NCBI RefSeq assembly: GCF_008831285.2
Contig: NC_045141.1
Coordinates: 9,103,353-9,167,352, forward strand
DNA length: 64,000 nt
Direction: 5' to 3'
DNA from: Nymphaea colorata
Lineage: Eukaryota; Streptophyta; Magnoliopsida; Nymphaeales; Nymphaeaceae
In this document: one piece after another, positions 45,344 through 55,250 of the stretch
Position numbering within the stretch: position 1 is the stretch's first letter
Layout: each line of letters begins with the position of its first letter
Made by a program: the position numbers and the translations under genes
Notes under the pieces: generated by a model
The model's database searches: none
Seen by the model: the letters and a program-made list of their open reading frames with translations, nothing else
Told to the model about the DNA's origin: nothing

Positions 45344-45687
45344 GATATGAGATTACCCCCAACAAAGACATAGAAGCCAGTTGTTGACCTTCTATCATCA
45401 ACAGACCCTGCATAGTCAGCATCACTGTAAGCAACAACATCTAGATATTCACCTTTCTTAAAGAAGAGACCTCTGCCTGGGGAAGATTTTAGATATTTCA
45501 ACACCATCAACGCCGCATCCCAGTGGACTTTTCTAGGTTTTTCCATAAACTGACTTAATTTTCCAACAGCAAAGCTAATATCTGGTCTTGTTACAGTAAC
45601 ATAAAGCAGTTTTCCAATAAGAGACCTGTAAGATCGGGAATCTACTAGTTCTGATTGATCATCATGAAGATGAATACGAGGATTCAT
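45259..45687 (-). CDS. Copia Pol continuation: RT connection and RNase H start
   Basis: This piece is in a second frame after the break near 45,690. It contains 'SYRSLIGKLLYVTVTRPDISFAVGKLSQFM', the usual RT thumb/connection, then the RNase H opening 'YSDADYAGSVDDRRSTTG' with its first catalytic Asp. After 'LISWRARNK' the frame is wrong. The expected 'SAESEYRAMA' is in the frame of the next piece, so a further single-base change lies near 45,335-45,342. Confidence 0.85.
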   Translation of the reverse strand: MNPRIHLHDDQSELVDSRSYRSLIGKLLYVTVTRPDISFAVGKLSQFMEKPRKVHWDAALMVLKYLKSSPGRGLFFKKGEYLDVVAYSDADYAGSVDDRRSTTGFYVFVGGNLISWRARNKMWSLDQVQNLNIEQWLKQLLR

Positions 45688-48476
45688 CGGGAGTTGGTCC
45701 CTAGCATCCCTGTGTCTTGCAGAAGATCAAGGACATACTTCCTTTGAGACAATGCTACACCTTCTTTGTTCTCCACAACTTCAATTCCAAGAAAATATCT
45801 CAAGTGACCAAGATCCTTCGTGACAAAATGTTTTTGAAGGAAGGCCTTAGTAGCAGATATTTCTTGACCACAATCACCTGTCAGAATAATGTCATCAACA
45901 TATACTATCATGACAACAATACCTGTAGAGGTCTTCTTGATGAATAGAGAATGATCCAAAGGAGATCGTTCAAATCCACACTGTGAAACTACCTCTGATA
46001 ATTTGTGGAACCATGCCCTGGGACTTTGTTTAAGTCCATAGATAGCCTTCTTCAACCGACACACTTTACTACACTCCCCCTGTTTCTCGAACCCTGGAGG
46101 TTGTTGCATATACACGGTCTCCTCAAGATCACCATACAAAAAGGCATTCTTCACATCAAGCTGATACATAGGCCAATCCGAGTGAACCGCAACTGAAATA
46201 ATAAGACGAATAGTGCCCAATCTTGCCACTGGAGAGAACGTCTCAAAGAAGTCAACCCCGTATGTCTGAGTGTAACCTTTAGCCACTAATCGAGCCTTGT
46301 ATCGCTCTAATGATCCATCTGAATGATATTTGACTGTAAATACCCATTTGGCGCCAACAATGTCACAGTCGTCAGGTGGATCGACCAACTCCCAGGTACC
46401 ACGCTGTACAAGGGCATCCATCTCATCTTGCATAGCTGTTCGCCATTTACAATCGAGTAAGGCCTGTTGATGACTAGTTGGGACTGTATGAACTGCCATA
46501 GCCTTAAGAAACTGTTGTAAGTTATCATCAAGATGGGTAGTGGAAACAAAGTGAGAGATAGGATGCATGGTACACTGTCTCTTGCCTTTGCGCAGGGCTA
46601 TAGGCAAGTCATTTGAAGGAACAACATCAGGTATACTTACTTCAGTGGAGCTCACATCTTGAGAAGAGTCTGATGGTCGACCATGAGAGGGGTCCTGTCG
46701 CCGAGTGTAGACCAATGGAGGATCCTGAAACCTATTCATAGTCAACGTAGGAGATGGAAAGGATTGCAACGGGATAGGTGGGATAGGTAAAGGGATAGGA
46801 CATGGCATTTCAGATGATGTAGAGGTAAGAGGATTAAAGTAAGACCGCTCCTCGAAAAAAGTGACATCCGCACTGATATACTCTTTGTGAGTTACCGGAT
46901 CAAAGCACTTGTACCCTTTTTGGTTTCGGGGGTAGCCAATGAACACACACTTAATGGCTTGAGCAGCAAGTTTATCACGTTTAGGCCCAAGAATATGAAC
47001 AAAACAGGTACAACCAAAAACTTTTGGTGCAACGGAAAACAAGCTTCGATTGGGATAAACAAGTTTAATAGGTACTTTGTTGTCAATGGAGGATGATGGC
47101 AAACGATTGGTCAGGTAACAAGACATGAGAATGGCATCACCCCATAAGTATGCAGGTACGTGATTATGAAGCATTAGGGTTCGAGCAACAGTTAGAAGTT
47201 GCCGATGTTTTCGTTCTGCAATTCCATTCTGTTGTGAGGTATGAGGACATGTAAATTGGGGAGAGATACCATTTTCAGCATAAAAGGTCATTAAGATAGA
47301 TGATTTGAACTCAAGAGCATTATCAGTGTGAATACACTTAACCACAGAACTAAATTGAGTCTTTATTTCAATAATCAAGTTTTTGAGAATACAAATTACT
47401 TCAGACCTTTCCTTCAACAGGAATACCCAACTGACTCGAGAATAATCATCAACAACGACAAGAAAGTACCTAAACCTATCTCGGCTAGCAACCCTGCTAG
47501 GCCCCCACACATCAACATGAAGAAGATCAAATAACCCTTGACTTGAAGGACTAAGACTCGAAGGAAAACTACTACGTGTGTGCTTGCCAAGTTGACATGC
47601 CTCACACTGGAAAGACTCTGGACCTGAAAGTTTAGGCAGGAGAGAACGAAGCTTGGGTGCTGAAGGGTGACCAAGCCGGAGATGCCACTGGAAGATTGTA
47701 GACTCTGATGTAGACGCGGTAGCTGCAAGACCCATTGGAGCCGACAGGATGTAGACTCCCCTTTTCTCATAGCCGCCACCAATCGTCTTCCCAGTTTGCA
47801 AGTCCTGAAATGAGCATGAACCAGGGTCAAAAATAACACGACAGTGTAAATCAGTAGTCAACTGTTTAACCGAGAGTAAATGAGATGGAAAGTCAGGAGC
47901 ATATAAAACATGTGAAATAGTCATAGACTGAGAAAGTTTCACATTTCCATAGCCCAATACGGGTGACAGTCTACCATCTGCAATTTTGACATGACGTGGC
48001 TGAGGAAATTTATGTAGAGTAGTAAACCACCCAGGGCTACTGCAGAAATGTCTCGATGCTCCTGAATCAATAATCCACAAAGTATCTGAGTCAGATGTGG
48101 AAGGACCCGCTGAGATGGCTCGATCGGTCAACGCTGTAGAAGCTGAAGCCTGTGAGGCTTTGTGCGTTAAAAATTGCTCATACTCAACTCTGTCAATGCT
48201 GACTGTAACTGTCTCTGGCGCTATACTAGACGAAGCGTCCTCCACTGTAGGAGTGGTCTGTGCAGAACCCATAGATAAGTGAGTAGGACTCTTGCCCTGA
48301 TTGATGACTATATTTCTTCCTTGCGACAAAGAGGATGGGCGACCATGTTTATCCCAACAGCGATCCTCTAAGTGTCCAATCTTTCCACAATAGGTACATT
48401 GGAACCTCCCACGGCCCCCAGTTCCACGACCTATACCTCTTCCTTTGGCACTATAGGTGGAGCTATGACCGCAACC
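45684..48476 (-). CDS. Copia zinc knuckle and Pol: protease, integrase, reverse transcriptase
   Basis: The open frame extends upstream of the first listed start: a Gly/Arg linker and the zinc knuckle 'CTYCGKIGHLEDRC' (about 48,400-48,355) are in frame with pol. Then come the aspartic protease 'WIIDSGASRHF' (near 48,070), the GAG-pre-integrase 'WHLRLGHPSAPKL', and the integrase DDE core with 'LLHVDVWGP', 'HTDNALEF' and 'QNGIAERKH'. The RT starts near 'WELVDPPDDCDIVGAKWVF' with 'YQLDVKNAFLYGDL' and the catalytic 'YVDDIILTGD' (near 45,900). All catalytic residues seen are intact. The frame ends early at 45,684 after 'LLQDTGML' through a frame change near 45,690-45,705, separating it from the RNase H part. 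Confidence 0.92.
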   Translation of the reverse strand, partial: GCGHSSTYSAKGRGIGRGTGGRGRFQCTYCGKIGHLEDRCWDKHGRPSSLSQGRNIVINQGKSPTHLSMGSAQTTPTVEDASSSIAPETVTVSIDRVEYEQFLTHKASQASASTALTDRAISAGPSTSDSDTLWIIDSGASRHFCSSPGWFTTLHKFPQPRHVKIADGRLSPVLGYGNVKLSQSMTISHVLYAPDFPSHLLSVKQLTTDLHCRVIFDPGSCSFQDLQTGKTIGGGYEKRGVYILSAPMGLAATASTSESTIFQWHLRLGHPSAPKLRSLLPKLSGPESFQCEACQLGKHTRSSFPSSLSPSSQGLFDLLHVDVWGPSRVASRDRFRYFLVVVDDYSRVSWVFLLKERSEVICILKNLIIEIKTQFSSVVKCIHTDNALEFKSSILMTFYAENGISPQFTCPHTSQQNGIAERKHRQLLTVARTLMLHNHVPAYLWGDAILMSCYLTNRLPSSSIDNKVPIKLVYPNRSLFSVAPKVFGCTCFVHILGPKRDKLAAQAIKCVFIGYPRNQKGYKCFDPVTHKEYISADVTFFEERSYFNPLTSTSSEMPCPIPLPIPPIPLQSFPSPTLTMNRFQDPPLVYTRRQDPSHGRPSDSSQDVSSTEVSIPDVVPSNDLPIALRKGKRQCTMHPISHFVSTTHLDDNLQQFLKAMAVHTVPTSHQQALLDCKWRTAMQDEMDALVQRGTWELVDPPDDCDIVGAKWVFTVKYHSDGSLERYKARLVAKGYTQTYGVDFFETFSPVARLGTIRLIISVAVHSDWPMYQLDVKNAFLYGDLEETVYMQQPPGFEKQGECSKVCRLKKAIYGLKQSPRAWFHKLSEVVSQCGFERSPLDHSLFIKKTSTGIVVMIVYVDDIILTGDCGQEISATKAFLQKHFVTKDLGHLRYFLGIEVVENKEGVALSQRKYVLDLLQDTGMLGTNSR

Positions 48477-49159
48477 ACCCCCACAACAAGAGCAGAAGCA
48501 GAGGTAGGCGTCACACCAGTTGGTTGAGACAGGCTAACAGCAAGACGGCTAAGTCTGTTGTATGCATCAGAGAGCTCAGGAATTTCACTTCCAGTGAGCA
48601 TCTGATCCTTAGCAGAAGCATACTCAGGGGAGAGACCAGCAAGAAACTTCGCAACCATAGTAGGTTCAAAATGTGACTTATAACACGATTTGCAAGGAGG
48701 ACGCAAAAATTTCAGACGTTCATAAGTAGCTTTCACTGTTGCAAAGTATTGAGATAAATCTTGATTTCCCTGTCGGAGGTTGTGCAACTCTTCTTCAATT
48801 TGAAGGATTTTACTTACATTCTTATCTTGAGAATATGTCTGTCTAAGGAAGTCCCACATCTCCTTCGCAGTAGTATAGTAAGTAATAGTAGAAGCAATTT
48901 GGGGTTGGACACTATTCATAATCCAAGACATAACCATGCTGTCGTCCTCTTCCCAGGTTATGTACTTGCCTGTCTTGTTAAGAGGTTCATCCTCTTCAAT
49001 AATGTGTCTCTTTCGATGTCCTTTTACTGACAACATAAAGGATCTAGACCACAACTCATAGTTGTGTCCATCTAATTTAACTGTAGATCCATAGGAAAAG
49101 GGATTTCCAACTCCTTTATGATCATTACCACCCTCCAATCTTTGGTTCTCAGCCATCAT
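48431..49159 (-). CDS. Copia Gag (242 codons before a frame break)
   Basis: The ATG at 49,159 opens a frame with the copia-type gag domain: 'VKLDGHNYELWSRSFMLSV' (residues about 29-47), 'MVMSWIMNSVQPQIAS', 'AKEMWDFLRQTYSQ' and 'LSQYFATVKATYERLKFL'. Gag forms the virus-like particle that packages element RNA. The frame ends at 48,431 in a spurious C-terminus. The CCHC zinc knuckle that should belong to Gag lies in the next frame. The change of frame is most simply placed in a run of five G (minus sense, 48,478-48,482): one base more or fewer there aligns the Gly-rich linker with the zinc knuckle. In most plant copia elements gag and pol share one frame. Confidence 0.85.
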   Translation of the reverse strand: MMAENQRLEGGNDHKGVGNPFSYGSTVKLDGHNYELWSRSFMLSVKGHRKRHIIEEDEPLNKTGKYITWEEDDSMVMSWIMNSVQPQIASTITYYTTAKEMWDFLRQTYSQDKNVSKILQIEEELHNLRQGNQDLSQYFATVKATYERLKFLRPPCKSCYKSHFEPTMVAKFLAGLSPEYASAKDQMLTGSEIPELSDAYNRLSRLAVSLSQPTGVTPTSASALVVGVVAVIAPPIVPKEEV

Positions 49160-49816
49160 AAATCACAGCAAGAATGGGACGACCAAAATGAAATATATAT
49201 ATATGCAGCAATTTCACGCAGCCTTCAGGAACAGAACAAAGAACAGTCACGCAGCCTCTTTCAACAACCCCCAAAACAGCAAGGAAAAGGGGGAAAACAG
49301 ACAACTTGCTGGAAAGAAAATTTGCTGAAACTACACAGGAAACGACAGGGAATAAACTTGCTGGAAAACAGAACTTATAAATGAAGTCTGCCGCTGCTTC
49401 TAACATTCCACATCTTGCGTAGATAAATTCTGCATCTATTTTGCTTCACCAGAATTTCTGATCATCCCTCAAACCACAACTACAGACAGCATATCAACGT
49501 TTCTTCAACACTTAAACGTTCAACACTCTAAACAGTATCCATGACCAGCACATAAAAAAATATCCAAATACTCCACGTGAGGATCTGATTACGCCTTCCA
49601 CATAGGCGAGATCAGGTCCTCCTCTACACAGCAGAGAATATGAGATAAGTTAGAGATTACTCCAGCAACAGCTTGAGGTGTTCTCGTAAGTCTGAGATAT
49701 TCTCGTATGCAAGATGGGCAAGAAACGATCACGCCAGAACACAGAGTCGATGACGCCAGCAGCTTGAGTCGATCACGCCTGCAGCTTGAGCCGATCACGC
49801 CAGCAGCTTGAGTCGT

Positions 49817-49829
49817 GGCTCTGATACCA
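49817..49829 (-). other. Primer-binding site of the young copia element
   Basis: Minus-strand TGGTATCAGAGCC starts directly at the LTR edge and is complementary to the initiator-Met tRNA 3' end. Confidence 0.92.
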
Positions 49830-50059
49830 TGTTGCGTAATAGGGAAGGGGAGAACGAGAGAAAGAAAGAGAGAGAGAGAGAGGCGGTAAAACTTCTTACT
49901 CAATCTCGTACACTAATCTCTACTAAAAGAGAGATTAGGGCACGGCTGTAACAGTTACAAACGGAGGACACATAAAATATTGAAATGACATAAGAGAACC
50001 CTAACTTTTAAATATTCAACTAACTACCACATTTAAAGCCAAACTTTCTACTTTCAACA
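49830..50059 (-). repeat. 5' LTR of the young copia element
   Basis: 230 bp, TGTTG...CAACA ends, identical to 44,723-44,952. It contains a GA-rich tract and the inverted pair ACTAATCTCT / AGAGATTAG. Confidence 0.95.
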
Positions 50060-50064
50060 GTATG

Positions 50065-50426
50065 TATATAATACTATAACATATATACTCCTAATATATT
50101 ATAGAATATACATATACAACATATAATATACATATATTATACATGTAATATTATACCACATTGGGCAGAAAATGTGGCAAATTTTTGGTCTTCACACTTT
50201 TCTTCCTGCTGACAGGACACATAAGTACATGATACATGATACATGCATACCTACATACAGTACATATACATATGTGTGTGTATTATACATACATACAGGT
50301 TTCAGTCACTTCTGGCGAATGCATATCCCTGTGTGTATATGCAAATGGCACTGTAGACTAGTCAGAAAACGCAGGTGCAGTCAAGTCATTACGATGCAAT
50401 GCAGTCTGTAGATATCAAGTGCACAC
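50065..50426. other. Remainder of AT-repeat tract and unassigned DNA
   Basis: 50,065-50,165 continues the AT tract broken by the copia insertion. The rest, with TACATA/TACATG words, holds nothing I recognise. Confidence 0.5.
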
Positions 50427-50727
50427 CTTCAATGAGGTTGCTGAGAAGAGGTTCCAAAAGTCTATTTTCTGCCATGATCTTGCTATTTTTTGGACACTTC
50501 ACCAAGTTGTTTTGGGTCATGTTTGCTTTTTCAGCTACCATTGAATCAGTAGTATTGCATTTTATTGTAATCAAAAGTAGAATGGCACCAGGTCTGGAAC
50601 CAATTTTCTCACATGAAGATAAGTTCTTTGATAGCTCTAGCAACAATGACAGTGCTGCAAGCCATTCCCCTGGACTTGACATGAGTCATGCTGCTAATCG
50701 GATTGCATGTGCTTGAGAAACCAATTC
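50427..50727 (-). pseudogene. U-box/ARM-repeat E3 ligase fragment (PUB43/44, SAUL1-like)
   Basis: From an acceptor-like TTGCAG (minus sense) at 50,728 the frame reads 'ELVSQAHAIRLAA*LMSSPGEWLAALSLLLELSKNL', then 'EKIGSRPGAILLLITIKCN', and 'NLVKCPKNSKIMAENRLLEPLLSNLIEG', ending at a donor-like AAG/GTGTGC. The order (EKIGSxPGAILLL, KCPxNxKxMAENGLLEPLL) is that of ARM repeats in plant U-box ligases related to SAUL1, which control senescence and defence. One premature TGA lies where a Cys codon is expected. The U-box itself is absent. A lone exon in a transposon-rich area, so a relic or a piece carried by a transposon. Confidence 0.7.
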
Positions 50728-51090
50728 CTGCAACATGAAGAAAGTTGTGAGCAAGCAAAAAAGTTAGCAAGCATTACAACTTTCAACAATTGAAGATGAA
50801 AAGTTACCAACAGAGATGTTAGCAAGCATTACAAATCTTATGGAATTATCTCTCTTCTCTCAGTTTGTTTTGGTCATATCTTGAGATTTTACTATGAGAA
50901 ACAGAAGCATGGTTCAGATAATACATATCAGCACTTTGAAAAAGTAATATAATGAGAAAGTTCTTTTGTACAACAACCTTTTCAACTTCTACTTGAGCAG
51001 GAGTGCACGAACTGATGGTGGAATCCATGTCTTCCCATTTTCAATGATAATCTTATTTCTCACCTGGCTTTGTGTCTCCTTAGAGAAGAC

Positions 51091-51264
51091 TAGAGGTGAA
51101 CACGAGCCGAGTCGAGCCCAACTTCAATCAACTCAAACTCGGCTCGACTAAAGGAAACCTCAAACTCAACTTGAGTAAGGCTCGACAAACTCGTTTGATA
51201 CTCACCATTACTTGTTGATCTCGAGCTCGACTCGATTAAGGCTCGACAAACTCTTTTGAGTAAC
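51091..51264. mobile_element. hAT element end fragment
   Basis: Starts TAGAGGTGAACACGAGCCGAGTCGAGC, matching the TIR and subterminal repeats of the hAT elements at 21,370 and 34,277, and continues with CTCGAGCTCGACTCG-type words. I found no partner TIR or second copy of the flanking 8 bp (GAGAAGAC). A truncated end or an abortive copy. Confidence 0.65.
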
Positions 51265-51632
51265 TATATAGTCTATATTATGTCATCAGGGTAGGGATTC
51301 ATTTTTTTCCTTTCTTAATCTTCTACTTTTGCTAATCACGTTATGCTACGGATATGTTATATTCTTGAAGATGCTACTTTGTATCCTTTGCAAAATGGAG
51401 CTCACCAGTCACCGGATACAGTGGTGGAAAGAATAATGACATCATGCAGGCCCCAGATTTCTTTTCAAGTTTCCAATGTAATTTCTATGTCAAGGAATAC
51501 ATAATCAGAATCAAAATGGAGTGTTCTTGTGACATAGCCTCCTCACCAGGCGAAAAAAAGATCAAGAAACAACAAGACCAAAGCCAAATTAAAAAATTAA
51601 GTACAAAAAGTAGCAGCAGGAAACTCACTCAC

Positions 51633-51794
51633 TTCTGCACTAAGCAAATAAGCTTGTACTGCTGAGTGTCCAAATGGATCAATCTGCCAACCAATTCTAG
51701 GTGTCTTGCCAAACTCTTCCTTTATAAACCCATGACCTAGAGTCGTCTGTTCAATCATATCGATGTAAAGGGGTGCTTCGTCATGCATACACAT
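51633..51794 (-). pseudogene. Alpha-mannosidase exon (GH38, catalytic-nucleophile region)
   Basis: Reads 'CMHDEAPLYIDMIEQTTLGH', then 'FIKEEFGKTPRIGWQIDPFGHSAVQAYLLSAE', followed by a donor-like GTGAGT. The motif WQIDPFGHS holds the nucleophilic Asp of plant vacuolar/lysosomal class II alpha-mannosidases (glycoside hydrolase 38), which trim mannose from N-glycans. The frame is intact across 54 codons, but the expected 'FINGGW' before CMHDEA is missing or altered, and no acceptable next exon ('GFDSLFFARIDYQD' in the family) is seen to the left. Together with the block at 51,943 this looks like a broken gene rather than a working one. Confidence 0.8.
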
Positions 51795-51942
51795 AGCACA
51801 ATTTCTACAATGTCAAAAGGCAGGTCGGTCCATTAATTCCAGAACCACCATCCATAGTTGAACATCATAGGAAAAGCCGAAGCAAGAACACCTAATTGAA
51901 AACATGGTTTCAACAGATTGGAAAAATCAAATTATTCATACA

Positions 51943-52033
51943 TAAATTCAAGCAGTCCTGAGTCAACTAGTTCTTTCACAATTTTCTGTACCATAGGGCT
52001 CTGATTTCTCCACCATCGCTGAAAAAATGCCAG
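51943..52033 (-). pseudogene. Alpha-mannosidase upstream exon fragment
   Basis: Reads 'LAFFQRWWRNQSPMVQKIVKELVDSGLLEF', the segment that precedes GGWCMHDEA in plant GH38 alpha-mannosidases, and ends at a plausible donor (TTTAT/GTATG). An upstream stop follows within three codons on the 5' side, and the N-terminal zinc-binding 'HSHDDVGW' exon was not found up to 55,250. The order and spacing with the block at 51,633 (about 150-bp intron) are right for one gene on the minus strand. Confidence 0.75.
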
Positions 52034-52410
52034 CGCCGCTCAAATAAGTCAGTTTCAAGCAATGCTTGTTGCCCAGCCTCGAACGCCTATCCAGTTTAAT
52101 GTTTAGCTAAACACCTAAACAGAAGCAACAAAAGTATCCCAAATGAGGGTGAAAAGGAGACATACAGGGAAACTCCATTACCTGCTAGCAATAATGAAAC
52201 ATCATGGGATGTCATGCCATGATTAGCTCATGTGTCTAAACTGTCATCACAAAGAAATTGAATAAGGTCACCTGTAGGCAGGCTGAGAGAGAGAGAGAGA
52301 GAGAACTACATACATGCACGCACGCAGAAGCTCTTCACACCGTCATGAATAATGGACAACAAAGCAAACAAAGGAAAAACTAACGTGTAAGTAGACAAAG
52401 TTAACTTACA

Positions 52411-52455
52411 TAAAAGAGATGACTATTTTCAAACTGCCTATCCAACATTCCAGTC
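52411..52455 (-). other. Unidentified exon-like block
   Basis: Between an acceptor-like TTGAAG and a donor-like GTAAGT, the minus strand reads 'TGMLDRQFENSHLFY'. It has the coding look of an exon but I do not recognise the protein. It may join the blocks at 52,791 and 53,905, since all three lie on the same strand in order. Confidence 0.35.
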
Positions 52456-52790
52456 TTCAAGACAAGCAGAATAAATAATGATGGTCAGTCAAATTAACTA
52501 CATCATTTTTAGGCATAAACATTAAAGAAGAAGGAAAAGGACCCCTGTATACACCAGCATCCACACGCAGCATAAGCAGAAACAAAGTGAAGTTCTTAGC
52601 AATACCACCTAAACCTACATGCATCATGCATGTGATGATAAACACTTCCCATGCGCTAATCCACAATGAAAAATTGACAATTTATGGCATCATGTTAAAA
52701 AATATTGTTTAATACAGAAAAAAGTATGAAAAAAAAATAAACCATAAAATCAACATCAACTTCCAAAAAGCATTAAGAGTAATAAGTACC

Positions 52791-52840
52791 TTTTGATCAT
52801 CTACACTTTCAACCATGTCCAGATTAGGGACAGATGCTGC
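52791..52840 (-). other. Unidentified exon-like block
   Basis: Flanked by TTTTTCGCAG (acceptor) and AAG/GTACTT (donor) on the minus strand; reads 'SVPNLDMVESVDDQK'. No family recognised. Confidence 0.35.
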
Positions 52841-53904
52841 GAAAAATGGATAAATACAGTGAGACAAACTAAAAACTGTCTTCTATTATATACACAAAAA
52901 TGTAATACACAAACACGATCCACTTAGCTTAATTGATATGTGATTAATCAAGTAAGAAGTTGACATAACGAGGAGCCAGAAGCATTTACGTAGTGAAATG
53001 CTCAAATTATGAAGAGGTACAAAAGGCACGTACATAACCATACATGCTTCGACAATGGAATGACCATTTAGGAATACGATATAGTTGTTTTAGTTATCCA
53101 GTATAAAGTAACAGATGAAAATATTTTTGTCATTAGTCGTTTCCTGATGCAATACCAAACCTTCAATTTGCAGTGATTAGCACATTTAAACTTGGATTAC
53201 ACAAGCAAATGACATGAGGAACAATCTCTTTGGACGCTGTAAAGGACTATAACATGTATCAAGTTTTCAAAAGTAGCAGATGAAGCATAAATAGAGATTG
53301 CATACAAAGATCCAACAGTGACAATAATTGTGAAAGCACAATATTAGGAAATTACAGGAGGCTAAAGCAGCAACATAAAATAGTAAAGTCAGCAATCAGC
53401 ATACGTAGATGGCCCTATGAACAAGGGCACAAGGCAACAGCATGGAACAATATTCTAAATGTGATAACTGCATGGTATTCAATTCAATAAATATCACTTG
53501 TTTTCACATGAAACAGCTCCAAACAAGAGCACCATGGTCCTAGCTTCCCAACATCTAGCAAAAACATGAAAAATGGCATTGATAATTTCAGAATGTTTTC
53601 AACATATAAAGAAAGCAACAATACTGCCAAGGAACCTACTTAGCCATTATTAATTTCCGGATTACCGCTTAACCACTCACAATTTCCTCAGTATTTTGTT
53701 TCATGTAGTTCCTCAAACCTGTCTCCTACCTTATACAGCATCCCATTTACATTTTTTCATCCAACACCATTGGCCGATAACCAAAATTAAACTGCAGCCA
53801 CCAAGGCAATATTAAGGCTTGACCCCAAATGGGATTTTTCAAAATTCCCCCAATGTTATAGTGCTCCAAGTTAACGATAGAGAAACAACCAGAAAAAAGT
53901 ATCC

Positions 53905-53970
53905 AGCGTCCACAAACCTGTTTTGTAAGCAGCATCATAGTGTCGCCTGGCAATTTGTGCTAACAAGAAG
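53905..53970 (-). other. Unidentified exon-like block
   Basis: After TCTTGTTAG the minus strand reads 'QIARRHYDAAYKT' and meets a donor-like ACAG/GTTTGT near 53,920. With the two blocks to its left it may represent part of an unrecognised host gene. Equally, these may be chance short frames. Confidence 0.3.
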
Positions 53971-55250
53971 AAGTAGTGTAAACATATGTATGCATATGCA
54001 CTAGATGTATTCCATGCATGTACAACTATGTTCCAAGTATTTATGTGGAAATAGAGTCACCTTCTCTCTCTCTAAAATAATGATGCACTAGGTAGATAGT
54101 AAGTACTCAAAAGCGCCAAGTCAGGGAAATGAAAAGTGCCTAGGTGAGCCAAAAAACAGTAAATGAAAGAAAAGAAAACGAAGAACTGGAAAGACAGCAA
54201 AAAAAACAAAAAAAAAAAGGAAGATTACAAAAAGGTAAAAATAGAAAAAGAAGATAAGGGGAATAAATATTACAATCTTTTTTTTACTTAAGCGCATGAA
54301 TGGCCCAGCCTAGTTTAGAAGGTCACTGCCTACGGACTACATACATTTTTTACTACATAGGCTAATCAAAGGTGCTAGTTTTGTTTGACACGACTAGGCC
54401 CTTAATAGATTTTCTAACACCAAAACACTGTTCACAAGATGCAAAATTCTGTGGTAAGGAGAGAATAGAGGTTATGCATGAGTGATAAATGAGGATTGCA
54501 ACTACTTTTGAACCAAATCCTAATTATTAGGAGTTCCAGTACTTGCTGCACAAGGAGTCGCATCAGTTCATATTTCTGTGCGAAGGAGAATCCAATTTAA
54601 GCTTGTCAATTGTTCTTTGTCATGAAGCTTCCATGTTCTTCTAAGTTCCAGTGGATTCTCATGAATGTTTGATTACCCTTGCCTGTCCGTGCCAAAACTA
54701 AATCTAGTTATTATTACTGTTGGATTTTGTTGTGCAAAAACATACCTAATCCTGTCACCAGATCAAAAAACATTCACTAAATTATTTTATGATTGTTCTA
54801 TGGGAATCAAATGCTGCACAGTAAGAACGACATGTCCCTTAAATTCCAACTTAAGCAAAGGCTGGACAGAGCAGGTTCTCATCCAATATGCAAATGCTGG
54901 TTTTACCCACAGTTGTTCCAAGGGGAACAAATTAACCTTGTCTAGGAATAAGCAGGACAGGGCTTCCTTGTTACTGTTGTTCCAAAAATACAAACCGGAC
55001 AACACATCACAATTGTGAACATCAAAAAAAGAAAACCTGAGGTGTTTCCCATTTAAGCAACTGGTTAGGCACCTAGGTGTTAGATGTAATCCGAGGGAGA
55101 GTTGGTAGTCAACTTTTGATTGCATAGCTAATGCCTTATCAGTAGAAGAGCATATATTGTCAGGTAATCAATCAAAGAATCATGAAACCAATAAGTAACG
55201 CAAGAAACCATCTACATTTAGTGAAACCTCAAACTATATTGAGTGGAAAA

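Larger units (their letters stand above)
44723..50059 (-). mobile_element. Complete, very young Ty1/copia retrotransposon
   Basis: Two 230-bp LTRs (44,723-44,952 and 49,830-50,059) read identical base for base. The 5-bp target duplication GTATG is exact (44,718-44,722 and 50,060-50,064). The order on the minus strand is 5' LTR, PBS, gag, zinc knuckle, protease, integrase, RT, RNase H, PPT, 3' LTR, which is the copia order. Total length is 5,337 bp. The coding region is interrupted by three frame changes despite the absence of LTR divergence. Insertion was into a TA-repeat tract. Confidence 0.96.
52034..55250. other. Mostly unassigned DNA between gene relics and the copia nest
   Basis: Apart from the three short exon-like blocks, nothing is recognised. 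A GA run is at 52,287-52,305. Open frames at 54,665-55,018 (plus) and 54,787-55,125 (minus) overlap antisense to each other and have no motif. Confidence 0.4.

Noticed and set aside
48471-48490. Programmed -1 frameshift between gag and pol of the young copia
   Set aside because: The offset is -1, but the G-rich site does not fit an X XXY YYZ slippery heptamer in the gag frame. Two further frame breaks downstream point to ordinary indels or sequencing errors.
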